The position numbers and the translations under genes were made by a program. This document shows, piece after piece, positions 8,574 to 17,660 of a DNA stretch of 64,000 bases. Within the stretch, counting starts at the first letter, position 1. Each line of letters begins with the position of its first letter. A model generated the notes under the pieces. That model was not told the DNA's origin. It saw only the letters and a program-made list of their open reading frames with translations, and did not search any database. Origin of the DNA: Chitinophaga rhizosphaerae (lineage in GTDB: Bacteria; Bacteroidota; Bacteroidia; Chitinophagales; Chitinophagaceae); assembly GCF_003958645.1 (NCBI RefSeq), contig NZ_RXLO01000003.1, positions 682,001 to 746,000 of the forward strand, given 5' to 3'.

Positions 8574-11500
8574 ATGTCACATTTGTACAAACTCACCCTG
8601 CTTATGCTGCTAACTAGCCTGACTACTTTCGCGCAAAGCAGGAAGATCACCGGAAAAGTCAGCTCCGGCGATGGCCAGCCGCTCCCCGGCGTAACCGTTT
8701 TCATCGCGGGTACCTCCTCAGGAACGATCTCCTCGGCCGAAGGATCCTGGAGCCTTTCCATTCCCGATACCGCAACCGCGGTTTCCTTCCGCCTCATCGG
8801 CATGGAAACCCTCGTGCTGCCCATCAACGGTCAAACGGAAATAAACGCCGTATTGCATGCGTCAGACAAGCAACTGCAGGAAGTAGTGGTAACCGCACTC
8901 GGCATCTCGCGCGCCAAAAAGGCACTCGGGTACTCCGTTCAGGAAGTGAAAAGCACGGAACTGCAAACCCGTCCCACCAACGCCATCGGCGCCCTTTCCG
9001 GTAAAGTGGCCGGCCTGCAGGTAATCTCCGTAGGCGGCAACATGGGCGGTTCCAACCGCGTGCTCCTCCGCGGCATCAACTCCATCTCCGGCAACAACCA
9101 GCCCCTGTTCGTGATAGACGGGATCACCATCGATAACGCCGACATGAACACCCGCACCACCGCACAGGGCTCCGCCGGTAAAGACGTGGGCAACACTATT
9201 CAGGACCTCAACCCGGACGACATCGAGTCGGTCAACGTGCTGAAAGGCCCCGCCGCTGCAGCGCTTTACGGCACCCGCGCCGCCAACGGCGTGATCGTCA
9301 TCACCACCAAAAAAGGGCGCGAAGGTAAAGGGCTCGACGTTACCATCAACTCCGGCCTCGAACTGGAACGCGTGGTTCGCCTCCCCGAACGTCAACATCT
9401 CTACGGCGGCGGCAAAGCCAACAACTTCCAGACCGCTACCATCAACGGCAAAACCTATAACCTCGTGGATTATGGCATGGACGAAAGCTGGGGCCCCAGG
9501 CTCGACGGCACCCCCGTTCTCCACTGGTATAACCTCGACCCGGAATTCTCGGCCGATTACCTCAATCCCCAGCCCTGGGTATATCCCAAACATGACGCCA
9601 CCGACTTCTTCCGCACCGGCATCGCCACCACCAACAACGTGGCCGTGAGCGGGGGGAACGACAAGCAGACCTTCCGCCTGTCGTACACCAACAAGAGCGT
9701 CCGCGGAACCGCCCCTCATTCGAAATTGCACCGGAACACCCTGAATTTCTCCGGCTCCAACCGCTTTGGGAAATTCCTCGCCACCGGGAACTTCAATTAC
9801 GTGAAGAACCAAAGTACCGGCAGGCCCTGGACCGGCGCCACCAACCGCGGCATCATGCTCGAAGCCTTCCAGTGGGGGCAGGTACAGGTAGACTACGATA
9901 AACTCCGCGATTACAAACGCGCAGACGGTACGCCCCGCGCTTGGAACCGCAACAGCTGGGAAAACACCGCCGCCGGGCGCGCCACCAAATACATCGACAA
10001 CCCCTTCTGGTCGGCCTATGAAAGCTATCTCGAAGAAAACCGCGATCGCTTCTACGGAAACGTGGGGCTGAACTACGAAGTCAACAACTGGCTGCAACTC
10101 AGTTCCAAAATCAACGCAGACCTTTACGGGTACGATTACCAGGACCGCATCGCCCTGTATTCCCGCTCGCAGAGCAACTACATCGAATACAACAATAAAT
10201 TCAGCGAATTCAACTACGAATTCCTCGCCAACGCGAAGAAAACCTGGAACGAATTTTCGCTCAGCGCGTTCGCAGGCGGTAATATCATGAACCAGAAACG
10301 GACGGTTTCCAATGCCGCAACGCAAGGCGGGCTCATCATCCCGCTTTACTATAACCTCAAGAACGCCAACAGCGTACTGAATGAAAGCAACCGCTATCAC
10401 AAAAGCATCTATTCGCTTTTCGGAAGCGTTTCTCTCGGGTATAAGAATATCCTCTTCCTCGATGGGACCATCCGGAACGACTGGAGCTCCACGCTGCCGC
10501 TCGACAGGAATTCTTTCGCATATCCTTCCGTTTCTTCCAGCTTTATCGTGAGTGAACTGAACGGCCTGAAGAACGCTTCCTGGCTCGACCTGTTGAAAGT
10601 TCGCCTGAGCTGGGCGCAAGTGGGCAACGATACCGATCCGTATCAATTGCAGCAGGTATACGAAGCGGTGCAGTCGTTCAACGGGAACCCGGGATATAAA
10701 CTCCCGGCAATTTTGGCGAACAGCCGCCTGAAACCGGAGATCACTTCCTCGCTGGAGGCGGGCGTTAGCTTCAGGATACTCAAAAACAGACTGGGCCTCG
10801 ACGTGACGGCGTATACCAACGACAGCCGCAACCAGATCATCAACATCCCCACATCCACCGCTTTCGGCTACGATAGCAAGTTCATCAACGCCGGCAAGAT
10901 CAATAACAAGGGGCTTGAAGTGACGCTGACGGGCGTTCCGGTTTCCACGAAGGATTTTAACTGGGATGTGAGCCTCAACTGGTCTGCCAACCGCAACAAA
11001 GTGGTGCAACTGACCGAAGGCGTAACCAGCTTCCCCATCAACGACCCCAACAGCCTCATCGCGCTCATTGCGCAGGAAGGCGAATCGTTCGGGCAGTTGC
11101 GCGGATATGATTTCGTGTACGATGCGCAGGGCAACAAAGTGATCGGCGACAATGGTTCGTACCTGCGTACCGAACAGATGCGCCCCCTCGGCAGCGTGCT
11201 TCCCAACTGGCAATTCGGTGTCGGACAGCACTTTACCTACAAACGTTTCGATGCCGGCTTCCTGGTGGACGGGCGCGTTGGCGGCAAGGTATTTTCTCAA
11301 ACGTATAGCGTGGGTATGCGGACGGGTGTGCTGAAAGCGACCGCTGAAAACAGTATCCGCGAAAATGGCCTGGTGCTCGACGGGGTGAACGGTACCGTGG
11401 TGTTCAATGCAGACGGGAGCTATTCCGTTTCCAACACCAAACCCAATACCACCCGTATTTCCGCCCAGACCTGGGGATTGGGCTTCTCCAACGGGCCTAC

Positions 11501-11753
11501 CACCCAAAGCATCTTCGACGCCACTTACGTGAAACTGCGCGAGATTACGGCCGGTTATACCATTCCATTCCGCAACAAAACGGTGCAACAACTGCGTGTA
11601 TCCGCATATGGCCGCAACCTCTGGAACATCTACCAGGATAACCGCAGCGTAGACCCGGAACTGACGAACAGCAGCGGCAACATCCAGGGGATCGAAGGGG
11701 GTAACATCCCCGTACCGGCCACATTCGGCGTAAACGTACAGGTGAAATTCTGA
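8574..11753 (+). CDS. SusC/RagA-family TonB-linked outer membrane protein
   Basis: The 1059-aa protein has a signal peptide (to about FAQS, residue 22) and a carboxypeptidase-regulatory-like domain (residues 24-95). A plug domain includes EVVVTALGISRAKKALGY and the NGVIVITTKKG end typical of SusC plugs. A large 22-strand beta-barrel follows to the C-terminus. It would import a glycan or peptide oligomer across the outer membrane with TonB energy. The SusD-like partner follows 9 nt downstream. No glycoside hydrolase, sigma/anti-sigma pair or HTCS regulator lies nearby, so the substrate cannot be predicted. Confidence 0.95.
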   Translation: MSHLYKLTLLMLLTSLTTFAQSRKITGKVSSGDGQPLPGVTVFIAGTSSGTISSAEGSWSLSIPDTATAVSFRLIGMETLVLPINGQTEINAVLHASDKQLQEVVVTALGISRAKKALGYSVQEVKSTELQTRPTNAIGALSGKVAGLQVISVGGNMGGSNRVLLRGINSISGNNQPLFVIDGITIDNADMNTRTTAQGSAGKDVGNTIQDLNPDDIESVNVLKGPAAAALYGTRAANGVIVITTKKGREGKGLDVTINSGLELERVVRLPERQHLYGGGKANNFQTATINGKTYNLVDYGMDESWGPRLDGTPVLHWYNLDPEFSADYLNPQPWVYPKHDATDFFRTGIATTNNVAVSGGNDKQTFRLSYTNKSVRGTAPHSKLHRNTLNFSGSNRFGKFLATGNFNYVKNQSTGRPWTGATNRGIMLEAFQWGQVQVDYDKLRDYKRADGTPRAWNRNSWENTAAGRATKYIDNPFWSAYESYLEENRDRFYGNVGLNYEVNNWLQLSSKINADLYGYDYQDRIALYSRSQSNYIEYNNKFSEFNYEFLANAKKTWNEFSLSAFAGGNIMNQKRTVSNAATQGGLIIPLYYNLKNANSVLNESNRYHKSIYSLFGSVSLGYKNILFLDGTIRNDWSSTLPLDRNSFAYPSVSSSFIVSELNGLKNASWLDLLKVRLSWAQVGNDTDPYQLQQVYEAVQSFNGNPGYKLPAILANSRLKPEITSSLEAGVSFRILKNRLGLDVTAYTNDSRNQIINIPTSTAFGYDSKFINAGKINNKGLEVTLTGVPVSTKDFNWDVSLNWSANRNKVVQLTEGVTSFPINDPNSLIALIAQEGESFGQLRGYDFVYDAQGNKVIGDNGSYLRTEQMRPLGSVLPNWQFGVGQHFTYKRFDAGFLVDGRVGGKVFSQTYSVGMRTGVLKATAENSIRENGLVLDGVNGTVVFNADGSYSVSNTKPNTTRISAQTWGLGFSNGPTTQSIFDATYVKLREITAGYTIPFRNKTVQQLRVSAYGRNLWNIYQDNRSVDPELTNSSGNIQGIEGGNIPVPATFGVNVQVKF

Positions 11754-11762
11754 TAAACCGAT

Positions 11763-13304
11763 ATGAACATGAAACAACTCACTTTTCTGAAATATACATT
11801 CGCAGCCGTGGCCGTACTTTTACTGGCCGCCTGCAGCGACGATAAATTCCGGGATATCAATACCGATCCAAACCGGCCGGCCGATGTGCCGACCACGACC
11901 ATCATTTCTACCGCGCAAAAGCAGCTGGTAGACGGACTTCGGGGCTCGGCCGCCAATTTTCGCGGCAGCATGCTGTTTGCACAGTATTTTTCCCAGAACC
12001 AGTACACGAACGAATCGCGGTACGACATCGGGCGTACCAACGCCGATGCGGTGTGGGACAATACCTTCAAAGCCCTCAACAACCTGGAGCAGATCATCCG
12101 GCTCAATACCGATCCGCTGACGAAAGACAGGATCGCCGGTACCGTGGGGCCTAACGAAAACCAGATCGCCATCGCGCGGATCCTGAAATCATTCGCGTTC
12201 CTGTCGCTCACCGACGTGTTCGGCGAAATTCCCTACAGCTCGTACGGTAGTTCCGATCCCGATTTCCAGGCGTTGAAGATCAACCCGGAAATCCTGAAAC
12301 CGAAATACGCTTCACAGGAGAAAATCTATACAGACATCCTGAAAGAGTTGAAAGAAGCGGCCGCGCAACTGACCGGCGCCAATACCTTCCAGGCGTACGA
12401 CGGCATTTACAAAGGCAACACCGCGCAATGGAAGAAGTTCGCCAACTCGCTGCGCCTGCGCGTAGCGGTGCGCATCCAGGCGAAATTGCCGCAGGTGGCG
12501 GCTACGCATATCCAGGAAGCCATTACCGGCGGCCTCATCACTACCAACGCCGACAACGCCACCCTGAAATACGAGAGCAAGTCGCCCAATGAGGCGCCGC
12601 TTTTCCGTGCTACCGTAACCGAGAACCGCCGCGACTTTTCCGTTTCGCATATCCTGATAGACGTGCTGAAAGGGGAGAAGGGCCCCTTCGCCGCAGCGGA
12701 CCCCCGCCTGGCAGTGTACGCCCGGGTGAACAACAGCGGAGTGTACCGCGGCCAGCCGTATGGCCTGATCCCGGCCGTGGCGAGCATCCTGAAAGCGGAA
12801 GACGTCAGCTTGCCGGGAACGGCGGTGAACGCAGCTGATTATGCGGAAGTGCTGATCGAAGCGGCGGAAGTGAATTTCCTGCTGAGCGAGGTGCATGGCT
12901 GGGACCAGGCGGAATATGTTGCCGGTGTGCGGGCTTCCCTGGAGAAATGGGGTATTACGGGAACCGCGGCTACCAATTATGTGAACGCGTTGCCCGCGGC
13001 GAACGCCGCGAATGTGCTCTCGCAGAAATACCTGGCGCTGTACATGCAGGGGATCGAGGCATGGTCGGAGATCCGTCGCACGGGGTACCCCGCCTGGCTG
13101 GTGAAGCCCGGAGACGTGGTTTGGCCGGGCGTTCCGAGCACTGAGCCGGGTGCGGACAAATTTACGCCGCTCGTGGGAACGGGGATTCCGGCGCGCCTGT
13201 ATTATCCGCAGAAGGAGCAGGCCGTGAACCTGGAAAACTATCGCGCCGCGATCCGGTCGCAGGGCGGAGATAACCTGGCCACGAAGGTTTGGTGGAATAA
13301 ATAA
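11763..13304 (+). CDS. SusD/RagB-family nutrient-binding outer membrane lipoprotein
   Basis: This 513-aa protein is the surface-exposed partner of the SusC-like channel. It has a lipoprotein signal with a lipobox ending at C24 (LLLAACSDD). The following DINTDPNRPADV and the mostly helical fold resemble the SusD-like 2 subgroup, often seen in orphan SusCD pairs. The start codon lies 9 nt after the SusC stop, so the two genes form an operon that ends at the terminator at 13331-13366. Confidence 0.93.
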   Translation: MNMKQLTFLKYTFAAVAVLLLAACSDDKFRDINTDPNRPADVPTTTIISTAQKQLVDGLRGSAANFRGSMLFAQYFSQNQYTNESRYDIGRTNADAVWDNTFKALNNLEQIIRLNTDPLTKDRIAGTVGPNENQIAIARILKSFAFLSLTDVFGEIPYSSYGSSDPDFQALKINPEILKPKYASQEKIYTDILKELKEAAAQLTGANTFQAYDGIYKGNTAQWKKFANSLRLRVAVRIQAKLPQVAATHIQEAITGGLITTNADNATLKYESKSPNEAPLFRATVTENRRDFSVSHILIDVLKGEKGPFAAADPRLAVYARVNNSGVYRGQPYGLIPAVASILKAEDVSLPGTAVNAADYAEVLIEAAEVNFLLSEVHGWDQAEYVAGVRASLEKWGITGTAATNYVNALPAANAANVLSQKYLALYMQGIEAWSEIRRTGYPAWLVKPGDVVWPGVPSTEPGADKFTPLVGTGIPARLYYPQKEQAVNLENYRAAIRSQGGDNLATKVWWNK

Positions 13305-13330
13305 GACCAGCCATATAGTTTTTAAGATGG

Positions 13331-13366
13331 AGAAAGGCGTCCCGCAGGGGATGCCTTTCTTTTTAT
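13331..13366 (+). terminator. Intrinsic terminator of the SusC/SusD operon
   Basis: GAAAGGCGTCCC pairs with GGGATGCCTTTC around a short loop, followed by TTTTTAT. Confidence 0.85.
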
Positions 13367-13574
13367 ATACTTCGGTGAATGAGCGGGGTAGTAAAATTGA
13401 TGGACTTCTGGTGTTACATCAGTCTGTTGTAAATCAAAATAATACGTATTCCATCATCCATAAACTTTAAGTCTGTTCCCCGTATTTTTCCCGATCGCGT
13501 AAATCAATTTCCCTTTTCGACAAGGTTAGCCCCTCATCCTGCGCCACCTTTGCGCCGGATTATCATGCCGTTTT

Positions 13575-13606
13575 AAGCCCGTTTGTTCCTCCTCAACGGG
13601 CTTTTT
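13575..13606 (+). terminator. Terminator-like hairpin upstream of the siderophore receptor gene
   Basis: AAGCCCGTT (13575-13583) and AACGGGCTT (13595-13603) form a perfect 9-bp stem followed by T-rich sequence. The preceding operon already has its own terminator at 13331. A CACCTTTG box (13545-13552) resembling a minus-7 element lies just upstream, without a clear TTG. The hairpin could therefore end a very short leader transcript and act as an attenuator for the receptor gene at 13661. The rest of the 13305-13660 gap shows nothing else recognisable. Confidence 0.55.
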
Positions 13607-13660
13607 CTGTTCAGCCGGTATGCTTATCAACATAAATATTTGCTGTATTAAACATAGACG

Positions 13661-16111
13661 ATGAAACAATTACTGTACGTATTAACGCTGATGCTTGGAT
13701 GCACTTTCGTGGCGAAAGCCGAAGACCAGGCGCCCGGGAACATCGTGGGTATCGTTCGCACGAACGACGGCCAACCGGCTCCCATGGTAACGGTGTTGCT
13801 CAAAGGCAAGAACCGCGGCGACATGACCAACGAGAAAGGCGAATTCAACATACGCCGGGTACAACCCGGGACCTATACCCTGCAGGTTTCACTCGTAGGG
13901 TTCGAAACGGCCGAACAAACCGTGACCGTAGAAGCCAATCAAACGGCCGAAGTCAACATCAACCTCCAACTCAACAATACCCAGCTGAACGAAGTGATCG
14001 TGAAAGGCACCCAGCTGAAAGGCAAGCGCGAAAGCGATCACATCGCCCGGCTGCCCATCAGGAACCTGGAAAATCCGCAGGTGTATAACACTATCGGGCA
14101 GGAAGTGCTGAAAGAACAGGTGGTCGTTTCCTTCGACGATGCCATGCGCAACGCACCGGGCGTAAACAAAATGTGGTCGTCTACCGGCCGGCCCAATGAT
14201 GGCGCCAGCTATTTCTCCATGCGCGGGTTCGCCGTTCAGCCGTCCATGATCAACGGTATCGCCGGTCTTACCAATGGCAGCATCGACCCCGCTAACGTGG
14301 AGCACATCGAAACCATCAAAGGCCCTTCCGGAACGCTCTTCGGCAGCAGCCTCGTCTCCTTCGGCGGGCTTATCAACATCGTGACCAAGAAACCGTACGA
14401 TCATTTCGGCGGCGAACTGTCTTACACCGGCGGTGGTTTCGGGCTTACCCGCATCACTGCCGACGTAAATGCGCCCCTGAACACCGACAAATCCGCATTG
14501 CTCCGCGTGAATGCCGCGTACCATCACGAAAATTCCTTCCTGGACGCAGGATTCCGCAAATCGTTTTTCGTGGCGCCCAGTTTCTCGTACCAGGTGAGCG
14601 ACCGGCTGTCGTTCAACGTGAATGCCGAGGTTTACAATGGCGAAGGCACTAATCCGCTCATGGTGTTCCTCAACCGCAGCCGCCAGTTGAAAGCCCGCAC
14701 GCCGAAAGAACTCGGGATGAACTTCGACCGTTCCTACACCAGCAACGACGTGACCAACCGCACGCCTACCGTGAACCTCTACGGACAAATGAATTATAAA
14801 CTGTCCGGCAAATGGACGGCTCAAACCAACCTGTCGCGCAGCAACCGCAAAAGCGACGGCTACTACCAATACGTGATGTTCCTGGATGCACCGTACAACC
14901 CGCTGCCGGCAGGACAAACCGCCCAGCCGCAGGATTCTTTCATGACGCGTTACGCCTACACGCAGAATTCGTCGACGGTGGTAACCGGCATCCAGCAGAA
15001 TTTCATCGGCGATTTCAAGCTCGGCTCCATGCGTAACCGCCTGGTGTTCGGCCTCGACTTCCTTGGCATGGAAACTACCAACAACAACTCGCCCTACGCC
15101 GTGTTCGACGTGGTAAGCGCCGTTAACCCGGCCGACCCGCGATACGGCCAGCTCAATCGCCCGGCGATAGACGCTAAACTGGCCGGCCTCACGGCAGGCA
15201 TGACCCGCAACCGTCTTACCAACTACACTTACAGCGCTTATGTTTCAGATGTTTTGAACATTACCGACAAACTGCTCGCCATGGCCAGCGTTCGTGTGGA
15301 TTATTTCGAGAATAAAGGAACGGAAGACTTCGTGAAAGGGACTACAACCGGGAACTTCAACCAGACTTCCATTTCTCCGAAGTTCGGGCTTGTGTACCAG
15401 GTGGTGAAAGACAGGGTGGCGCTTTTCGCCAACTACATGAACGGGTTCAAGAACGTGGCGCCGGCTACGATGCCGCTGCCCGAGCTGAACGGCAACTTCA
15501 GGCCCCAGCACGCCAATCAGTATGAAGGCGGTGTGAAGGTGGACCTGCTGGGGAATCGCCTGAACGCATCCCTCAGCTACTACGATATCGAGGTAGACAA
15601 TATGAACATGCAGGGCTCGATCGTAAAAGAAGGCGTGACGTATAACTACACCTACCAGGGCGGTACCCAGCGCAGCAAAGGCGTGGAGTTCGACCTGAAC
15701 GCTTCCCCGGTGGAAGGGCTCAGCATCATTGCCGGTTACGCTTACAACAACAGTAAAATGGTGAAAGCCGACAAGTTCACGCTTGGCCGCCGGCCGGTGA
15801 GCGCGGGCCCGGAGCATTTCGCCAACCTGTGGGCTACTTACACGGTGCCCAGCGGTAAACTGAACGGTTTCGGGATCGGGGCTGGCGGTAACTACGCCGG
15901 CGATAACGTTATCACCAACGATTCCCGCACCGGTACTTTCACGCTGCCCGCCTACACGGTGTTCAACGCTTCCGTGTTCTATAACGTAAAAGCATTCCGG
16001 CTTGCGCTGAAAATGGACAATATCGCCAACAAGGAATACTTTACCGGTTGGACGACCATCGAGAAGCAAATGCCGCGCCGTGTTTCCGCGAACGTGACAT
16101 TCAAGTTCTAG
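13661..16111 (+). CDS. TonB-dependent siderophore-type receptor
   Basis: This 816-aa outer membrane receptor has a signal peptide cleaved near VAKA (residue 20) and a carboxypeptidase-regulatory-like domain (about 25-110). The plug domain resembles FhuA/FoxA-type siderophore receptors (GVNKMWSSTGRPNDGASYFSMRGF, then EHIETIKGPSGTLFGS). The beta-barrel ends in an aromatic-terminated strand (VSANVTFKF). It probably imports a ferric siderophore or similar chelate. It stands alone between two terminators, and I saw no Fur box. Confidence 0.92.
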   Translation: MKQLLYVLTLMLGCTFVAKAEDQAPGNIVGIVRTNDGQPAPMVTVLLKGKNRGDMTNEKGEFNIRRVQPGTYTLQVSLVGFETAEQTVTVEANQTAEVNINLQLNNTQLNEVIVKGTQLKGKRESDHIARLPIRNLENPQVYNTIGQEVLKEQVVVSFDDAMRNAPGVNKMWSSTGRPNDGASYFSMRGFAVQPSMINGIAGLTNGSIDPANVEHIETIKGPSGTLFGSSLVSFGGLINIVTKKPYDHFGGELSYTGGGFGLTRITADVNAPLNTDKSALLRVNAAYHHENSFLDAGFRKSFFVAPSFSYQVSDRLSFNVNAEVYNGEGTNPLMVFLNRSRQLKARTPKELGMNFDRSYTSNDVTNRTPTVNLYGQMNYKLSGKWTAQTNLSRSNRKSDGYYQYVMFLDAPYNPLPAGQTAQPQDSFMTRYAYTQNSSTVVTGIQQNFIGDFKLGSMRNRLVFGLDFLGMETTNNNSPYAVFDVVSAVNPADPRYGQLNRPAIDAKLAGLTAGMTRNRLTNYTYSAYVSDVLNITDKLLAMASVRVDYFENKGTEDFVKGTTTGNFNQTSISPKFGLVYQVVKDRVALFANYMNGFKNVAPATMPLPELNGNFRPQHANQYEGGVKVDLLGNRLNASLSYYDIEVDNMNMQGSIVKEGVTYNYTYQGGTQRSKGVEFDLNASPVEGLSIIAGYAYNNSKMVKADKFTLGRRPVSAGPEHFANLWATYTVPSGKLNGFGIGAGGNYAGDNVITNDSRTGTFTLPAYTVFNASVFYNVKAFRLALKMDNIANKEYFTGWTTIEKQMPRRVSANVTFKF

Positions 16112-16125
16112 GATATTTTAATGAT

Positions 16126-16162
16126 GGAAAGGGCGTCTCCGCAAGAGGCGCCCTTTTTGTTT
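16126..16162 (+). terminator. Intrinsic terminator of the siderophore receptor gene
   Basis: AAAGGGCGTCTC and GAGGCGCCCTTT form a stem around a short CGCA-containing loop, followed by TTTTGTTTTTG. Confidence 0.8.
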
Positions 16163-16182
16163 TTGTGATTTTTTCGTTGGAT

Positions 16183-16842
16183 TCAGGAAGAAAGTTTCTC
16201 CAGTTCCGCTTCGCCGAACGCGAGGAGGGATGGGAGCTGCATGTCTGCCAGAACGAAGCGGGGCTCGGTGCGTTTGTGGGCTTCCGGGACTACTACCACT
16301 TTCATCCGTGCGGCTTTCGCGGCGATCATGCCGGTAACCGAGTCTTCGAAGGCCAGGCAGTTCAGCGGGTGTGTGTGCAGTGCTTCAGCGCAGGCGAGAT
16401 ACACGGCGGGGTGCGGTTTGCCGTAGGGTTCGAATTCCGCGGAAGATACCGCATCGAAATAGGAGCGGATGTTGAGATGATCGAGCACGGACTGTATGAG
16501 GCGGTTGGGGGATGAGGACGCCAGGCCAATGCGGTAATTCCGGGAACGGAAGAAGTCGAGGATGTAGCCGAGGCCTTCCATGGCTTGCCCGTTCCGGAGG
16601 ATCTTGGCAGTAACGCTTTCGATGATCTCGTCGCTCACCTGCTCGGGGCTCTTGGCGTCCCACCCGAAATAATTATGCCAGTAACTCACCACTTCGCGGG
16701 TGCGAAGTCCGGTGGTGAGATGGGTAAGTTCGGGGGAAAGGGAAACGCCCACGGTGGAGAAAACCTCCCGCATCGCGATGCCCCAGAGGGGCTCGGAATC
16801 GATAAGCAGGCCGTCCATGTCAAAAATCGCCGTCTGGATCAT
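16183..16842 (-). CDS. HAD-superfamily sugar-phosphate phosphatase (HxpB/YniC-like)
   Basis: This 219-aa protein belongs to the beta-phosphoglucomutase-like HAD group. Motif I is FDMDGLLIDSEPLW with the nucleophile and acid Asp pair near residues 8-10. Motif II is in LASSSPNRL, and motif III/IV is in FGKPHP-like YGKPHPAVY followed by FEDSVTGMIAAKAA. The sequence is closest in character to hexitol or 2-deoxyglucose phosphatases, but substrate range cannot be read from sequence. A TACCTTTG minus-7 box at 16865-16872 supports the chosen start. Confidence 0.9.
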   Translation of the reverse strand: MIQTAIFDMDGLLIDSEPLWGIAMREVFSTVGVSLSPELTHLTTGLRTREVVSYWHNYFGWDAKSPEQVSDEIIESVTAKILRNGQAMEGLGYILDFFRSRNYRIGLASSSPNRLIQSVLDHLNIRSYFDAVSSAEFEPYGKPHPAVYLACAEALHTHPLNCLAFEDSVTGMIAAKAARMKVVVVPEAHKRTEPRFVLADMQLPSLLAFGEAELEKLSS

Positions 16843-16864
16843 ACAAATGTGTCTTTTTGCGCCG

Positions 16865-16872
16865 CAAAGGTA
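16865..16872 (-). promoter_or_regulatory. minus-7 box of the HAD phosphatase gene
   Basis: TACCTTTG on the minus strand, 22 nt before the ATG at 16842, matches TAnnTTTG. No TTG was found at the expected spacing. Confidence 0.45.
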
Positions 16873-17408
16873 CGCGGTTTTCAGGGAAATAGGGAAGGAT
16901 TAGGGGATTTTCGGGATGGAGGGCAGGGTAAGTTACTGATATATAATAGATTATTTCAGGTTTGTTTAGGTGGATGGGGAAAGGATGCACGAAGGAAGTT
17001 GCCCTTCTGGTTGGCTGAAAATGGTTATCGGCGGCCGAGGTGACGGCGGTAGTTGTTATCCTGATGCTGACTTATGCCTTATTATAACTTGAATCATCGC
17101 TTCGGACTTTCAATTCAGGGAATTGGGGATTTTGGATTAGCGGCTTGTCTTACTGATGGTTGTTTGAAATGGTATCGAGATTATGGCTATTCAACTGTTG
17201 GGCCCGGGAGAAATGGGCCGGGCCAAGCCCCCGCTGCCAAAACCCCGCACCCGGAAAGAGGCCCCCAGGCCCCGGACCGATAAATAATAGTTATGGGCCA
17301 TAACCTGGGGCACGCAGCGCCGGAAGCCGCCGGTCGGCGCAATCCCGCCGTGGAAGGGTGCGACGCAACGGCTGCCCCACCCGGGAAATCCCGCCGGCTC
17401 ACCCCCGC
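16873..17408. other. Intergenic stretch with no supported gene
   Basis: The short open frames here (for example 17074-17283 on the plus strand) show no recognisable protein features or start signals. The sequence around 17200-17400 is very GC-rich with several imperfect inverted repeats. I assign nothing to this stretch. Confidence 0.5.
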
Positions 17409-17425
17409 TTTAGAAAATTTCTAAA
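17409..17425. promoter_or_regulatory. Palindrome upstream of the sulfite reductase promoter (possible operator)
   Basis: TTTAGAAA-A-TTTCTAAA is a perfect 8-bp inverted repeat with a 1-nt centre, located 30 nt upstream of the minus-33 element. A dimeric transcription factor could bind here. No regulator gene is adjacent. Confidence 0.4.
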
Positions 17426-17455
17426 AACACCCCGCCTTTTTTATGAAAAAAAGTT

Positions 17456-17485
17456 TTGCGTTCTCCGGGTGGACGGCTACCTTTG
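17456..17485 (+). promoter_or_regulatory. Promoter of the sulfite reductase-siroheme operon
   Basis: TTG at 17456-17458, a 19-nt spacer and TACCTTTG at 17478-17485 match the Bacteroidota consensus perfectly. Transcription should start near 17492, which leaves a leader of about 225 nt before the reductase start. Confidence 0.8.
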
Positions 17486-17511
17486 TATTACTCTACAAAA
17501 TCTATAGGAAT

Positions 17512-17583
17512 ATGGGTTATAAAATCAGGAATAAGACGATGATGCACATGTGCGGCGGCTGTTGGGGTAACTCAACAGACTAG
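17512..17583 (+). CDS. Cys/Met-rich leader peptide of the sulfite reductase operon (23 aa)
   Basis: This ATG-initiated 23-codon ORF begins about 20 nt after the predicted transcription start. Its core is TMMHMCGGCWGNSTD, with Cys at codons 14 and 17 and Met at codons 10, 11 and 13. Cys and Met are the products of the sulfate-assimilation pathway that the downstream genes serve. The TAG stop (17581-17583) lies three bases before a GGAGGC segment involved in alternative RNA pairing. By analogy with trp/his leaders and with Cys-rich leaders known in actinobacteria, I infer that it is a sensor ORF and not a functional peptide. It is too short for ordinary gene finding. Confidence 0.65.
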   Translation: MGYKIRNKTMMHMCGGCWGNSTD

Positions 17584-17660
17584 GGTGGAGGCGCTTATAT
17601 AGGAACATCTGTTTACAGAATACTACAGGAGCCTCCCATGTTCAGGAGGCTTTTGCTTTT
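17559..17660 (+). promoter_or_regulatory. Putative translation-coupled transcription attenuator
   Basis: Four features form alternative structures. CTGTTG (17559-17564) pairs with CAACAG (17573-17578) over the Cys17 codon. GGAGGC (17587-17592) can pair with GCCTCC (17631-17636), extended by C94-G29, T95-G28 and T96-A27 (last two digits), as an antiterminator. GCCTCC can instead pair with GGAGGC (17645-17650) as a terminator. A ribosome finishing at TAG 17581-17583 would cover the first GGAGGC and allow termination. A ribosome stalled at the Cys codons would leave it free and allow readthrough. This is inference from pairing; no experiment is known to me. Confidence 0.6.
17629..17660 (+). terminator. 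Intrinsic terminator inside the leader of the sulfite reductase operon
   Basis: AGCCTCC (17630-17636) and GGAGGCT (17645-17651) form a 7-bp GC-rich stem with an 8-nt loop, followed by TTTGCTTTT. It lies between the promoter and the reductase gene with no complete conventional gene before it, so it must be conditional. Confidence 0.65.

Noticed and set aside
8862..11777. 971-residue open frame on the minus strand across the SusC gene
   Set aside because: It is antisense to a clear SusC protein. Its His/Val/Gly-rich composition and lack of any domain show it is a GC-driven shadow frame.
17074..17283. 69-residue ORF in the gap before the sulfite operon
   Set aside because: Composition and lack of a promoter or recognisable features suggest chance in GC-rich intergenic DNA.
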